The notes beneath the pieces are model-generated. The model did not search any database. It saw only the letters and a list, made by a program, of their open reading frames with translations, and was not told the origin of the DNA. The position numbers and the translations under genes are program-made. DNA of 64,000 nucleotides from ZC4RG36 sp964652205 (GTDB lineage: Bacteria; Chloroflexota; Anaerolineae; Aggregatilineales; Phototrophicaceae), in NCBI GenBank assembly GCA_964652205.1, contig CAZZAO010000009.1:1-64000 (forward strand), given 5' to 3'. The stretch's first letter is position 1. Each line of letters begins with the position of its first letter. This document shows positions 1-7,230 of this stretch, piece by piece.

Positions 1-75
1 GGATAAACCGATATGAGCTTTCTTGAAACTCTGATCAAATTTGATGCGTTTGCCCCGGAGTAAGCTTCAAATAAG

Positions 76-104
76 TTGCTGAACTCCGAATAATGCCCTA
101 GAAT
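76..104 (+). promoter_or_regulatory. Putative sigma-70 promoter of the precursor-peptide cluster
   Basis: A TTGCTG box at 76-81 and a TAGAAT box at 99-104 are separated by exactly 17 bases, which fits a housekeeping sigma-factor promoter. The expected start of transcription, near 111, leaves a short leader before the first peptide gene at 139. Bases 1-63 hold only the end of something upstream: a 16-codon frame (13-63) and short tails in other frames, none assignable. Confidence 0.5.
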
Positions 105-138
105 AATTCTTCATCGTGATGATAGGAGTCAATCCTTT

Positions 139-288
139 ATGAGTCAGCCAACAATCCATCCGCCGCAATCAGCGCTCGTCCGGCAGCCTGAATCAAGTCA
201 ACAAGCCGGACGTAAATCATGGACGCAGCCGACGATCAAGCCGACTGGCAAGCTCACAGCGCTGGTTCAGGCCCAGGTTTCCCCGTAA
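139..288 (+). CDS. RiPP precursor peptide 1, lasso-type leader signature
   Basis: This is a 49-residue peptide starting at ATG 139 with an AGGAG ribosome site at 124-128. Its C-terminal third contains W-T-Q-P-T-I-K-P-T-G-K-L-T-A-L-V-Q. The spacing W-x-x-P-x-[IL]-x3-G equals the Y-x-x-P-x-L-x3-G leader signature that lasso-peptide precursors present to the B1 recognition protein. Only five residues (AQVSP) follow the position where LT normally ends the leader, so there is no room for a usual 15-25 residue lasso core. The neighbouring kinase and B2-peptidase genes support a RiPP role. Three similar peptides follow. Function inferred; not seen by typical gene callers because of size. Confidence 0.72.
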   Translation: MSQPTIHPPQSALVRQPESSQQAGRKSWTQPTIKPTGKLTALVQAQVSP

Positions 289-322
289 CTCACGCTGCTT
301 TATGCTTCTTCGGGGAGAAGCA

Positions 323-460
323 ATGACACAATCGCCTGAATCGACACCGAACCTCCGCGAGCAGCAGGCCGGGCGTCCATCGGCCAGAGTCTGGACACCA
401 CCGACGATCACGCCGGTCGGCAAACTGAAGTTACTGGTTCAGCAGGGTTCGGTTAGCTAA
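323..460 (+). CDS. RiPP precursor peptide 2, lasso-type leader signature
   Basis: This 45-residue peptide starts at ATG 323, preceded by GGGGAGAAG at about 312-320; an in-frame ATG at 302 is less likely because that ribosome site lies between the two. Its motif is R-V-W-T-P-P-T-I-T-P-V-G-K-L-K-L-L-V-Q, followed only by QGSVS and the stop. The N-terminal 20 residues are unlike peptide 1 while the motif block is conserved, which argues for selection on the motif and against a recent simple DNA duplication. Its expected role is as a leader or scaffold for the modifying enzymes downstream. Confidence 0.72.
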   Translation: MTQSPESTPNLREQQAGRPSARVWTPPTITPVGKLKLLVQQGSVS

Positions 461-490
461 AGCACAATTTCTCATTTCACCGAGGCGGCC

Positions 491-613
491 ATGATCGTCC
501 CATCAACAGCGCTGGCACAGGCAGCACCCGTCAGCAAGGTCTGGATGCCGCCGACCCTCACGCTGGTCGGCAAACTGAAGATACTGGTTCAGCAGGGTTC
601 GATAACCCAGTAA
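491..613 (+). CDS. RiPP precursor peptide 3, lasso-type leader signature
   Basis: A 40-residue peptide from ATG 491, with GAGG at 482-485 as a modest ribosome site. The block K-V-W-M-P-P-T-L-T-L-V-G-K-L-K-I-L-V-Q is followed by QGSITQ and the stop at 611-613. It is closest to peptide 2: both share V-G-K-L-K-x-L-V-Q-Q-G-S. As in its siblings, the region that would be a lasso core is only about six residues long. An alternative is that the peptides are substrates for a different modification, such as C-terminal extension, rather than macrolactam formation. Confidence 0.68.
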   Translation: MIVPSTALAQAAPVSKVWMPPTLTLVGKLKILVQQGSITQ

Positions 614-626
614 CGGGAGCTTCCTG

Positions 627-731
627 ATGTCCGAAANNNNNNNNNNCCCTGCGCCCAGAGTCTGGACACCCCCCCGGCTGACCTCTGTCGGCACGGTCAA
701 TAAGCTCGTCCAGGTCATTCCGTCTCCCTGA
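627..731 (+). CDS. RiPP precursor peptide 4 (contains assembly gap)
   Basis: ATG 627 follows a GGGAG ribosome site at 615-619. Ten N bases (637-646) interrupt codons 4 to 7; if the gap length is right the frame stays open to the stop at 729-731, giving about 34 residues. The motif R-V-W-T-P-P-R-L-T-S-V-G-T-V-N-K-L-V-Q is followed by VIPSP. This is the most divergent copy: Thr replaces the usual Lys after Gly, and Val replaces Leu. The N-terminal part cannot be read because of the gap, so length and sequence there are uncertain. Confidence 0.6.
   Translation: MSEXXXXPAPRVWTPPRLTSVGTVNKLVQVIPSP
637..646. other. Assembly gap (10 N)
   Basis: Ten N bases inside precursor peptide 4. The flanks share no obvious duplicated sequence. 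The round number suggests a scaffolder placeholder, so the true length may differ. Confidence 0.95.
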
Positions 732-795
732 AGTCCGATCAGCGCGGCGCGCGCCCACAGCGCTTTGCAGCTTCGGTCGGCAAGAGTCATCCCCT

Positions 796-1620
796 ATGAT
801 CTTTTCCACGGTGGCCGACGCGCTGGACGAGTCGACGCGGCAGCAGATCGCATCCGCCGCGCTCGTTCGTCGCTGGCTCACGCTTCCCGATCAGCCCGCG
901 CATGAGTGTTCTCGCGCCGCCGACGGCTGGTGGCTCTATCATCCCCGTTATGGCGCGGCGCGTTTCGGCGCCCACTCGCGCCACGTCCAGCAGTACATTT
1001 GCCCCGACATCGCCCCTGACGACTATCAGCGGATTTTCGAGCATGAATGGCTGCCGCTGATCTATCAGGCGTGGGGCTACTTCGTGCTGCACGCCAGCGC
1101 CGCCACGCAGGCCGACGGCGGGACGCTGCTGTTCGTCGGCATGTCTGGCGCGGGCAAGTCAACGCTGGCGTTCGGGCTGGGTCAGCGCCCCGGCTGGCAG
1201 CAGGTCGCCGACGACAGCCTCGCCCTGACATTCGCGCCCGACGGCCCGCGCGTCATTCCGCTGCCGAACGCCATTCGCCTGCGTCCGGCCAGCGCCGAGC
1301 ATTATGCCGCTGCGGATCGCGCCGCCCTCGACTGGCCGAACGCGAGCCTGAGTCCGCGCGCCCTCTATCTGCCGGAACAGGACGCCGACCACCCAGCGCA
1401 GCCGTCGATCAGCGCGCTCGGCCCGGCAGAAGCGCTCAATCGACTGCTCGATCAGCTCTACGTCCTCGACATCGACAGCCGCGATGTCCGCCGCGCGGTG
1501 ACAGCCGATACGCTCGATCTCCTCAGTCATGTGCCGGTGTTTCGGCTGCGTTATCGCCGCGATTTCGCCGCGCTGGACAGCACGCTCACAGGCATCGAAG
1601 CGCATGTCGCCAGCCTCTAG
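796..1620 (+). CDS. HPr kinase/phosphorylase-like protein of a RiPP cluster
   Basis: A 274-residue protein with a Walker A loop G-M-S-G-A-G-K-S-T at residues 115-123, preceded by F-V-L-H-A-S-A and followed by V-A-D-D-S. That order matches the HPr-kinase C-terminal fold (HASA block, P-loop, DD). Such stand-alone kinases occur in lasso-peptide clusters, where some phosphorylate the precursor. The true HprK N-terminal domain and the rest of a sugar phosphotransferase system are absent here, so a catabolite-repression role is unlikely. Start ATG 796 has only a weak ribosome site. Its last 17 bases overlap the start of the B2 gene, which implies translational coupling. Confidence 0.75.
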   Translation: MIFSTVADALDESTRQQIASAALVRRWLTLPDQPAHECSRAADGWWLYHPRYGAARFGAHSRHVQQYICPDIAPDDYQRIFEHEWLPLIYQAWGYFVLHASAATQADGGTLLFVGMSGAGKSTLAFGLGQRPGWQQVADDSLALTFAPDGPRVIPLPNAIRLRPASAEHYAAADRAALDWPNASLSPRALYLPEQDADHPAQPSISALGPAEALNRLLDQLYVLDIDSRDVRRAVTADTLDLLSHVPVFRLRYRRDFAALDSTLTGIEAHVASL

Positions 1621-2026
1621 CCTGCCCGAACGCGCGCGGCTCTATGCCTCAATGACGGCCTGGTACGTCGGGCTGACGGCGCTCAAACCGCTGCTGAAAA
1701 CCCGGCAGATGCTGGCGCTGGTCGCTTCGACGCCGCAAGGCCAGCGCTCGTGGCAGCGCGGGGACGTCCGCCGCTACCTGCGGCTGCAACGCGCGCTGGC
1801 CGGTCGCCTGAAGCTGACCAACTGCCTGCCGCGCGCCCTGCTGGCCTATCGCTTTCTGCTGCTGGCGGGTGAGCGCCCCACACTGGTCGTCGGGCTGGAC
1901 GCCCACGTCGGTCACGCCTGGGTCGAACTCGACGGCGCGCCGCTGGACGAGAACCTGAGTCATCTCCGGCGCTTCCAGCCGATCATGACGCTACCTTCAC
2001 CTCCGGCGGGTGAGAGGCCGGGATGA
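1604..2026 (+). CDS. Lasso peptide biosynthesis B2 protein (transglutaminase-like leader peptidase)
   Basis: A 140-residue protein matching the B2 family, the cysteine peptidase that removes the leader in lasso-peptide maturation. The nucleophile motif T-N-C-L-P-R-A places Cys at residue 74, and G-H-A-W-V-E-L-D-G places His at 104, with Asp candidates at 110 and after. ATG 1604 is preferred to the upstream in-frame ATG because it gives a normal family length and overlaps the kinase stop. The partner B1 recognition protein and the asparagine-synthetase-like cyclase are not in the window and could lie upstream of base 1. The final residues (LPSPPAGERPG) are encoded by a dispersed hairpin repeat. 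Confidence 0.8.
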   Translation: MSPASSLPERARLYASMTAWYVGLTALKPLLKTRQMLALVASTPQGQRSWQRGDVRRYLRLQRALAGRLKLTNCLPRALLAYRFLLLAGERPTLVVGLDAHVGHAWVELDGAPLDENLSHLRRFQPIMTLPSPPAGERPG

Positions 2027-2030
2027 GAGC
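1991..2030 (+). repeat. Family-1 GC-rich hairpin repeat, degenerate copy
   Basis: The stretch containing CTTCACCTCCGGCGGG and GAGAGGCCGGGATGAG resembles the CTCACCCCCGGCCCCTCTCC repeat seen elsewhere in the window. It encodes the C-terminal tail and stop codon of the B2 gene. Confidence 0.5.
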
Positions 2031-2119
2031 AGGTTGGCGGGCGCAAAAACCCGGCCCGCTGATTAAATGATGCGCGTGCATCAGCCTGCTCGCGCCCGAT
2101 GACATGCATCCCAAAACCA

Positions 2120-2755
2120 TTATAAGGCGTCGTCAACCCATTCGACGGTTGTCTGTGGGACGTGGGTCTGCCGCCACAGATGACAGCGCTCAGCAAGCTG
2201 TTCGGCGTGCCGATAGTAATACGGCTCGCTGCGGCGTTCGCGCTCATACATGACGTAAGGCGCGAGTCTGGCCCATGATTTCGTAATCATCGGATGCATC
2301 CACGGCATAATGATCTCATCAGGAATCCAGGTGGACTGCGTCAGGAACGAAACCTTGTCGAGCGAATTGAGTACCTGCTTCATCTGCGCCTGCCCCTGGT
2401 CGTCGATCAGGTCGAGGCCGTGGTCGAGGTTGCCGTCGAGGTGCAGGTAGACCCAGCGCCGCGCCTCGATGTTCTCGCGCGAGTTCAGTTCGTCGAACAG
2501 CCGACTGGAGACTTCGATATAGCGGCTGTTCGCGCCTTCCGCCAGTTCCCGATAGGCGATGTAACCGGCGCTGACGACCGCTGCCGCTGCTACCGCCGTC
2601 GAGAGCGCCTCGACCATCGCCCAGAAATCCGCGCTGATCTGCCGCCCGATCAGCAGCCAGAGGATGACGAGCAGGACGCTCCAGCCAATCAGCGCGCCCA
2701 GCGTCAGCGCGACGATATTGAGGAAAACCCGTGACTCGCTCAGTTTTGTAGACAT
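2120..2755 (-). CDS. Hypothetical membrane protein
   Basis: A 211-residue protein with two hydrophobic segments near the N-terminus (about residues 12-34 and 42-64), followed by a charged soluble region rich in Arg, Glu and Tyr. The layout resembles DUF4760-type proteins, but no diagnostic motif was recognised. The start at 2755 is chosen because GGAGA lies five bases upstream; an ATG six bases earlier sits directly against that site. It is transcribed towards the RiPP cluster and diverges from the secreted protein at 2920. Function unknown. Confidence 0.7.
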   Translation of the reverse strand: MSTKLSESRVFLNIVALTLGALIGWSVLLVILWLLIGRQISADFWAMVEALSTAVAAAAVVSAGYIAYRELAEGANSRYIEVSSRLFDELNSRENIEARRWVYLHLDGNLDHGLDLIDDQGQAQMKQVLNSLDKVSFLTQSTWIPDEIIMPWMHPMITKSWARLAPYVMYERERRSEPYYYRHAEQLAERCHLWRQTHVPQTTVEWVDDAL

Positions 2756-2919
2756 TGGCATCTCCGAGTGTGGCGGATGGCAGGTCAACCGATCATACCC
2801 GCGATAGCAACGGCGGGCCGAAATCCATTTACACATTTTATATCAGTGACGATCTTGCCTGTAACGAATGCCATGCTAGAGTGAAATCAGATCGACCGCC
2901 TAATCTTCCGAGGTGTGCC

Positions 2920-3402
2920 ATGTTCCCGACGATGAAACAGGGCCTGCTGTCACTGGCGCTCATTCTCGTACTCGGCGTGGCCGGCGCTGCCGAAGCCTGC
3001 TGCGGGCAGACAGCGGACTATTTTTTCACCGCCGCGGTCGTCGGTACGCCGGACTGCGACAGCGGTCACGGAACCGGCACGGCTCAATGGCAGATCAGCT
3101 ATCATCTGCCGACGGCGCATAATTTATTCGTCGGCACGTATGGCGATGGCGTCATTCAGGCCAACGATTTCTACTCGACGCTGCCCCAGGTCCCCGGCGC
3201 GCCGACCGATGTCATGACCGGCAGCGCGGTCTGGCACTGGCAGCCCGGTTCGAGCAATCCGCGCAAGGTGCGCGTTCAGTTCAACCTCGATTACGGGTCA
3301 GGATTGCACTATGAAGATCACGCGCTGATCGTCTTCGACTGCACGGCGCGCGGGGCGAAGAATCTGGTTGTCCACAACTTTGAGGCTGAATACGTCCCAT
3401 GA
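2920..3402 (+). CDS. Secreted hypothetical protein
   Basis: A 160-residue protein that begins with a classic signal peptide (M-F-P-T-M-K-Q-G followed by a Leu/Ala-rich core and A-E-A-C-C). Cysteines just after the cleavage region could be a lipoprotein or disulfide site. The mature part is rich in Gly, His and Trp and looks beta-structured, with paired cysteines (positions near 27, 28, 45 and close to the C-terminus). No family recognised. Its stop overlaps the next start as ATGA (3399-3402), so the two genes are probably co-translated. Confidence 0.65.
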   Translation: MFPTMKQGLLSLALILVLGVAGAAEACCGQTADYFFTAAVVGTPDCDSGHGTGTAQWQISYHLPTAHNLFVGTYGDGVIQANDFYSTLPQVPGAPTDVMTGSAVWHWQPGSSNPRKVRVQFNLDYGSGLHYEDHALIVFDCTARGAKNLVVHNFEAEYVP

Positions 3403-3929
3403 GCGCCGCTGACCGGCTGCAAAATGCCTTCGAGTTCGGCGCGGACGACCTCGCCGCCAATCAGCGGGGAGAAATCACTGACTGGCAGCGTCGCCGCCTG
3501 CGCGAGAAGCAGACTCAGGCGCTGCAAGCGTTCGCTGTTCCGGGCGCAGCGGGCGTTATGCTGGTCGCCTTCGGGCGAGCTTCCACCCTGTTCGCCGTGG
3601 CGCTCGTCATCGTCATCGCCTACCTGAGCTACACGGCTTATCTCGGCTGGCGCAGTTTACAGGTCGAAAGCCAGATGACAGACGGCGCTGAGTCGATCCA
3701 CGGCTGGCTGTCGAAAAAGGTCAGCCAGTCGCGCTATTCGACCCATTATCGGCTGGTCATCAATGGCTCCGAGTTCAGGATAGATCGGGCGCAGTTTGAC
3801 AGCCTGATTGAAGGCATCGAATATCGTGTCCACTACGCCCCGCTTTCGCGGACGATTCTCTCGCTGGAATCGGAAGCCAGCCGAGGCAACCAGCCCGGTT
3901 ACTTTGCCGAGCGGCTGGGAACGCTTTAG
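3399..3929 (+). CDS. Hypothetical two-helix membrane protein
   Basis: A 176-residue protein with a charged N-terminal stretch (about 1-42), a pair of membrane helices (about 43-58 and 61-85) ending in Y-L-G-W-R-S-L, and a C-terminal soluble domain (about 95-176). The soluble domain reads like a small beta-domain: Y-R-L-V-I-N-G-S-E-F-R-I followed by Y-R-V-H-Y-A-P-L-S-R. That pattern resembles the extracytoplasmic domain of DUF3592-like proteins, but this is only a likeness. It is coupled to the upstream secreted protein by a 4-base overlap. Confidence 0.65.
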   Translation: MSAADRLQNAFEFGADDLAANQRGEITDWQRRRLREKQTQALQAFAVPGAAGVMLVAFGRASTLFAVALVIVIAYLSYTAYLGWRSLQVESQMTDGAESIHGWLSKKVSQSRYSTHYRLVINGSEFRIDRAQFDSLIEGIEYRVHYAPLSRTILSLESEASRGNQPGYFAERLGTL

Positions 3930-4235
3930 CGGTCTGGCTCAGGCAGAGTCGTGCTGCAACTTCCAGCCTGAGAACCGAGAAATACGGCAATTCGGGTTCA
4001 GTTTCGGCCTTCAATTGGCCCCTGTCTGGCGCGAGATTCAGTGCATCAACCTCCCGGTAATCGAGCAGTTGCGGGTTGATTATACGGCGGGCATGAGGCA
4101 TGATGCCTCTACCAGGCAGTCACGTCGATAAGCAGCAGCCGCGAACACTTCGCGTCCCGACGGAAGCTTGCGCGTTCTCCCTCTTTTCCCGGCTCTCGCG
4201 TCTCCGCTCCTCAATCCTCAGGCTTGCTCTCTTTA

Positions 4236-4262
4236 TTAGCACTTGTATCAGAAGTTTGCTAG
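4236..4262 (+). promoter_or_regulatory. Degenerate second CIRCE element
   Basis: The left arm TTAGCACTT matches the CIRCE half site at 8 of 9 bases. After the same 9-base spacer, GTTTGCTAG matches the right arm at 6 of 9. It lies just upstream of the groES -35 box, so it may be an auxiliary HrcA site or a decayed duplicate. Confidence 0.45.
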
Positions 4263-4267
4263 AAATC

Positions 4268-4296
4268 TTGACTTTTAACCTGTCATCTGCTAAATT
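4268..4296 (+). promoter_or_regulatory. groES-groEL promoter
   Basis: TTGACT at 4268-4273 and TAAATT at 4291-4296 are separated by 17 bases. The predicted start, near 4303, puts the perfect CIRCE at roughly +8 to +34. The rest of the 3930-4407 gap shows no gene; a 78-codon open frame across it overlaps the promoter and is not credible. Confidence 0.7.
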
Positions 4297-4309
4297 TCGG
4301 GCAGATTTG

Positions 4310-4336
4310 TTAGCACTCTCATGTTGTGAGTGCTAA
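4310..4336 (+). promoter_or_regulatory. CIRCE element, HrcA operator
   Basis: TTAGCACTC (4310-4318), nine spacer bases, then GAGTGCTAA (4328-4336): the full consensus inverted repeat bound by HrcA. It sits directly downstream of the predicted transcription start of groES-groEL, the classic position for heat-shock repression. hrcA itself is not in the window. Confidence 0.97.
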
Positions 4337-4407
4337 ATTGAATTTCTAAGCAAAGTCGAACTCGGTGATTCACCGAGATCGAACTGAGCAATTACAGGAG
4401 GGAAAGT

Positions 4408-4704
4408 ATGGCTCTCAACATTCGTCCTCTGGGCGACCGCGTCCTCGTCGAACCTGTCGAGCAGGAAGAGACAATCGCAGGCGGTATGCTGGTGCTGCCC
4501 GAAACCGCCAAAGAGAAGCCCCAGCAGGGCAACGTGCTGGCCGTTGGCGCAGGTCGGCGCGATGAAAACGGCAAGCGGATCGACATGGATGTGAAAGTGG
4601 GCGATAAGGTTCTGTTCGCCAAGTACGGCGGCACAGAGATCAAGGCAGACGGCAAGAAGCTGCTGATCCTCAAGGAAACCGACATTCTCGGCATTGTCGA
4701 GTAA
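4408..4704 (+). CDS. groES: Co-chaperonin GroES (Cpn10)
   Basis: A 98-residue cytoplasmic co-chaperonin that caps the GroEL ring. The N-terminal I-R-P-L-G-D-R-V-L-V-E is the family signature. The mobile loop is E-E-T-I-A-G-G-M-L-V-L-P, and the C-terminal L-K-E-T-D-I-L-G-I-V-E is typical. AGGAGG at 4397-4402 gives a strong ribosome site for ATG 4408. Length is normal. It is the first gene of a two-gene operon under a sigma-70 promoter and CIRCE, so it should be induced by heat through loss of HrcA. Confidence 0.98.
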   Translation: MALNIRPLGDRVLVEPVEQEETIAGGMLVLPETAKEKPQQGNVLAVGAGRRDENGKRIDMDVKVGDKVLFAKYGGTEIKADGKKLLILKETDILGIVE

Positions 4705-4774
4705 GTTCGGCCCTCGTCTCATTCGTTCAATCTCAACTCCCAAATCCAATCAACTCGATATGAGGAAGTGACCT

Positions 4775-6406
4775 ATGGCTAAAACACTCTTGTTCCGTGA
4801 AGAAGCGCGCCGCGGCCTTCAGCGTGGCGTCGATAAGGTGGCCGAAGCAGTCAGCACCACCCTCGGCCCCAAGGGCCGGAACGTGGCGCTCGACAAGAAA
4901 TTCGGCGCGCCGACCGTGACCCACGACGGCGTGACCGTCGCCAAGGAGATCGAACTCGAAGACCCCTATGAAAACATGGGCGCACAGCTTCTGAAAGAAG
5001 CCGCCACCAAGACCAACGACGTCGCCGGTGACGGCACGACCACCGCGACGGTTCTGGCTCAGGCCATCGTCAACGAAGGGCTGCGTAACGTCGCCGCAGG
5101 CGCGAACCCGATGCTGCTCAAGCGCGGCATCATGGCCGCCGCCGACGCGGTCGCCAAGAACATCAAGGAACAGGCCGTCTCGATCAGCACCCGCGAAGAG
5201 ATCGCCAGCGTCGCCAGCGTCTCGGCGCAGGACGACGAAATCGGCAACCTGATTGCCGAAGTGATGGACAAGGTCGGTAAGGACGGCGTCGTCACGGTCG
5301 AAGAGAGCCGTGGCCTCGAGTTCGAGACCGAGTACGTCGAAGGAATGCAGTTCGACCGTGGCTACATCAGCGCCTACTTCGTCACTGCCCCGGACGCGAT
5401 GGAAGCCGTGATCGAGGAGCCGTACATCCTCGTCTACGACAAGAAGATCAGCGCGGCGCAGGACATCGTCCCGCTGCTGGAGAAGCTGGTTCAGATCGGC
5501 AAGCGTGACGTGGTCATCATCGCCGAAGACGTCGACGGCGAAGCGCTGGCGACCCTCGTGCTGAACAAGCTGCGCGGGATGCTCAACGTTCTGGCGATCA
5601 AGGCCCCTGGCTTTGGCGACCGGCGCAAGGCCATGCTGGCGGACATCGCTATCCTGACCGGCGGCACGGTCATCAGCGAAGAGACGGGCCGCAAGCTGGA
5701 GACCGTCACCCTCAACGACCTCGGTCGCGCGGGCAAGGTCGTCAGCACCAAAGAAGAGACGGTCATCGTTGACGGCTCTGGCGACGAGAAGGCTATTAAG
5801 GGCCGCGTCGAGGAAATCCGCAAGGAAATCGAGCTATCGACCAGCGACTACGACAAGGAAAAGCTCCAGGAACGTCTGGCGAAGCTGTCCGGCGGCGTCG
5901 CGGTCATCCGCGTCGGCGCGGCGACTGAGACCGAACTGAAGGAAAAGAAGCACCGCGTCGAGGACGCCCTGAGCGCCACCCGCGCTGCGGTTGAAGAAGG
6001 CATCGTCCCCGGCGGCGGCGTGGCTCTGGTCAACGCAGTGGCCTCGCTCGACAACCTGAAGATGGCGAACGACGACGAGCAGACGGGCGTCAACATCGTC
6101 CGCCGCGCGCTCGAAGCGCCGATGCGTAAGATCGTCAGCAACGCCGGGATCGACGGCGCGGTGGTCATCCAGACCGTCCGCCAGATGCAGAAGGATCAGA
6201 ACAACCACAAGATTGGCTACAACGTCATCTCCGACCAGTACGGCGATATGATCGAGGCAGGCATCCCTGACCCGGCCAAAGTCACCCGTGGCGCGGTCGA
6301 GAACGCGGCGTCGATTGCCAGCATGATCCTGACGACTGAAGTGCTCATCACCGACGCGCCTCAGAAGGAAGCTGCCCCGGCTGCTCCGCAGATGCCGGAA
6401 TACTAA
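4775..6406 (+). CDS. groEL: Chaperonin GroEL (Hsp60)
   Basis: A 543-residue ATP-dependent chaperonin subunit that folds proteins in a double-ring cage. The ATP-binding block G-D-G-T-T-T-A-T-V-L, the T-L-G-P-K-G-R-N-V motif near residue 30 and the late G-G-G-V-A-L block are all present. The tail ends A-P-Q-M-P-E-Y rather than in the common Gly-Gly-Met repeats, a variation seen in several phyla. GAGGAAG precedes ATG 4775. It lies 70 bases after groES and is followed by a strong terminator, so the operon has two genes. Confidence 0.98.
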   Translation: MAKTLLFREEARRGLQRGVDKVAEAVSTTLGPKGRNVALDKKFGAPTVTHDGVTVAKEIELEDPYENMGAQLLKEAATKTNDVAGDGTTTATVLAQAIVNEGLRNVAAGANPMLLKRGIMAAADAVAKNIKEQAVSISTREEIASVASVSAQDDEIGNLIAEVMDKVGKDGVVTVEESRGLEFETEYVEGMQFDRGYISAYFVTAPDAMEAVIEEPYILVYDKKISAAQDIVPLLEKLVQIGKRDVVIIAEDVDGEALATLVLNKLRGMLNVLAIKAPGFGDRRKAMLADIAILTGGTVISEETGRKLETVTLNDLGRAGKVVSTKEETVIVDGSGDEKAIKGRVEEIRKEIELSTSDYDKEKLQERLAKLSGGVAVIRVGAATETELKEKKHRVEDALSATRAAVEEGIVPGGGVALVNAVASLDNLKMANDDEQTGVNIVRRALEAPMRKIVSNAGIDGAVVIQTVRQMQKDQNNHKIGYNVISDQYGDMIEAGIPDPAKVTRGAVENAASIASMILTTEVLITDAPQKEAAPAAPQMPEY

Positions 6407-6434
6407 ATCGGCGGCACTGCGTCGCTGGTTTCTC

Positions 6435-6462
6435 AAAAGCCCCCGATTTGTCGGGGGCTTTT
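6435..6462 (+). terminator. Intrinsic terminator of groES-groEL
   Basis: A 12-bp stem (AAAAGCCCCCGA at 6435-6446 paired with 6451-6462) around a TTTG loop, ending in a T run. It lies 28 bases after the groEL stop. Confidence 0.93.
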
Positions 6463-6534
6463 GATTTACCAAATCACCCTGAATGAGCCAATTTCTTTTA
6501 TAATGGCGCTAATGGATGCCTGAGGACAGTTGAC

Positions 6535-6786
6535 ATGAACGCACTTGAACAGGAAGTCATCAAGAAATTCCGTCAACTCGACAAAGCAGCGCGACAACGG
6601 GTGCTGCTGCAAATGGAACATGAGGATACTGTACCGGAGCCGATGTCGCCTGAAGAGTGGCTCGAATGGGCAGATGCATTTGGCGCAAAGATTTATGCCA
6701 GGTACGGCGAGCGCAAGCTGACCTCGGTCGATTTACTTCATGAAGCAAGGGAAGAACGGCTCAATGACCTTATGGGCGGTCGCTGA
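6535..6786 (+). CDS. VapB-like antitoxin candidate
   Basis: An 83-residue acidic protein just upstream of, and overlapping, a PIN-domain toxin. The C-terminal half (S-V-D-L-L-H-E-A-R-E-E-R) looks like the helix with which VapB-type antitoxins cover the PIN active site; no clear DNA-binding fold was recognised at the N-terminus. ATG 6535 has GAGGAC just upstream, and a TATAAT box at 6499-6504 is a likely -10. It is assigned as antitoxin mainly from gene order and size. Confidence 0.65.
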   Translation: MNALEQEVIKKFRQLDKAARQRVLLQMEHEDTVPEPMSPEEWLEWADAFGAKIYARYGERKLTSVDLLHEAREERLNDLMGGR

Positions 6787-7225
6787 CTCCAGCATTTATC
6801 TTGCCATTGCCCTGCGAGAACCGCACGCTGATGCCGCGAGGGCACTCATTGGAGAGTGGACACAAACTCAAACCCACATCGCGGCTCCTTATCTATTTCG
6901 CTATGAATTGATCTCTGTTGTCCGCAAGCATATCACGCGGGGGAATATCACTTTGTCTGACGGACAGGCAGCGATCAACGGGCTGTTACGCCGTCCCGTT
7001 GAGATTTTTACCGAAGAGTCCTTGCTGCACCGTGCTTTTAAGCTGGCAAGTGATTTCAACTTCCCTGCCGCCTACGACTCGGTTTATCTTGCATTGGCCG
7101 AACAACTTGGCTGCGAATTCTGGACAGCCGATTTGAAGCTCGTCAACCTTGTCAGCATCCGATTCTCGTGGGTCAAGTGGATTGGCAATTTCGCTTTGCC
7201 GGAAACCAATCCCACAACCCGCTAA
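6764..7225 (+). CDS. PIN-domain ribonuclease toxin, VapC-like
   Basis: A 153-residue PIN-domain nuclease. The four acidic metal-binding positions are visible: Asp8 (V-A-D-S-S), Glu48 (R-Y-E-L-I), Asp105 (A-Y-D-S-V-Y) and Asp123 (T-A-D-L-K). VapC toxins cleave tRNA or rRNA and are held inactive by the antitoxin. ATG 6764 is preferred over 6740 because it begins right before the first beta strand; it overlaps the antitoxin by 23 bases, typical of coupled toxin-antitoxin pairs. It is complete and probably active. Confidence 0.85.
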   Translation: MTLWAVADSSIYLAIALREPHADAARALIGEWTQTQTHIAAPYLFRYELISVVRKHITRGNITLSDGQAAINGLLRRPVEIFTEESLLHRAFKLASDFNFPAAYDSVYLALAEQLGCEFWTADLKLVNLVSIRFSWVKWIGNFALPETNPTTR

Positions 7226-7230
7226 TCGGA

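Noticed and set aside
139..731. The four peptides as a simple tandem DNA duplication without coding meaning
   Set aside because: The W-x-x-P-x-[IL]-x3-G spacing is kept while N-termini and bases differ, each copy has its own ribosome site, and the next genes are RiPP enzymes.
4100..4336. 78-codon frame upstream of groES
   Set aside because: It covers the groE promoter and both CIRCE elements and ends inside the right arm of the CIRCE.
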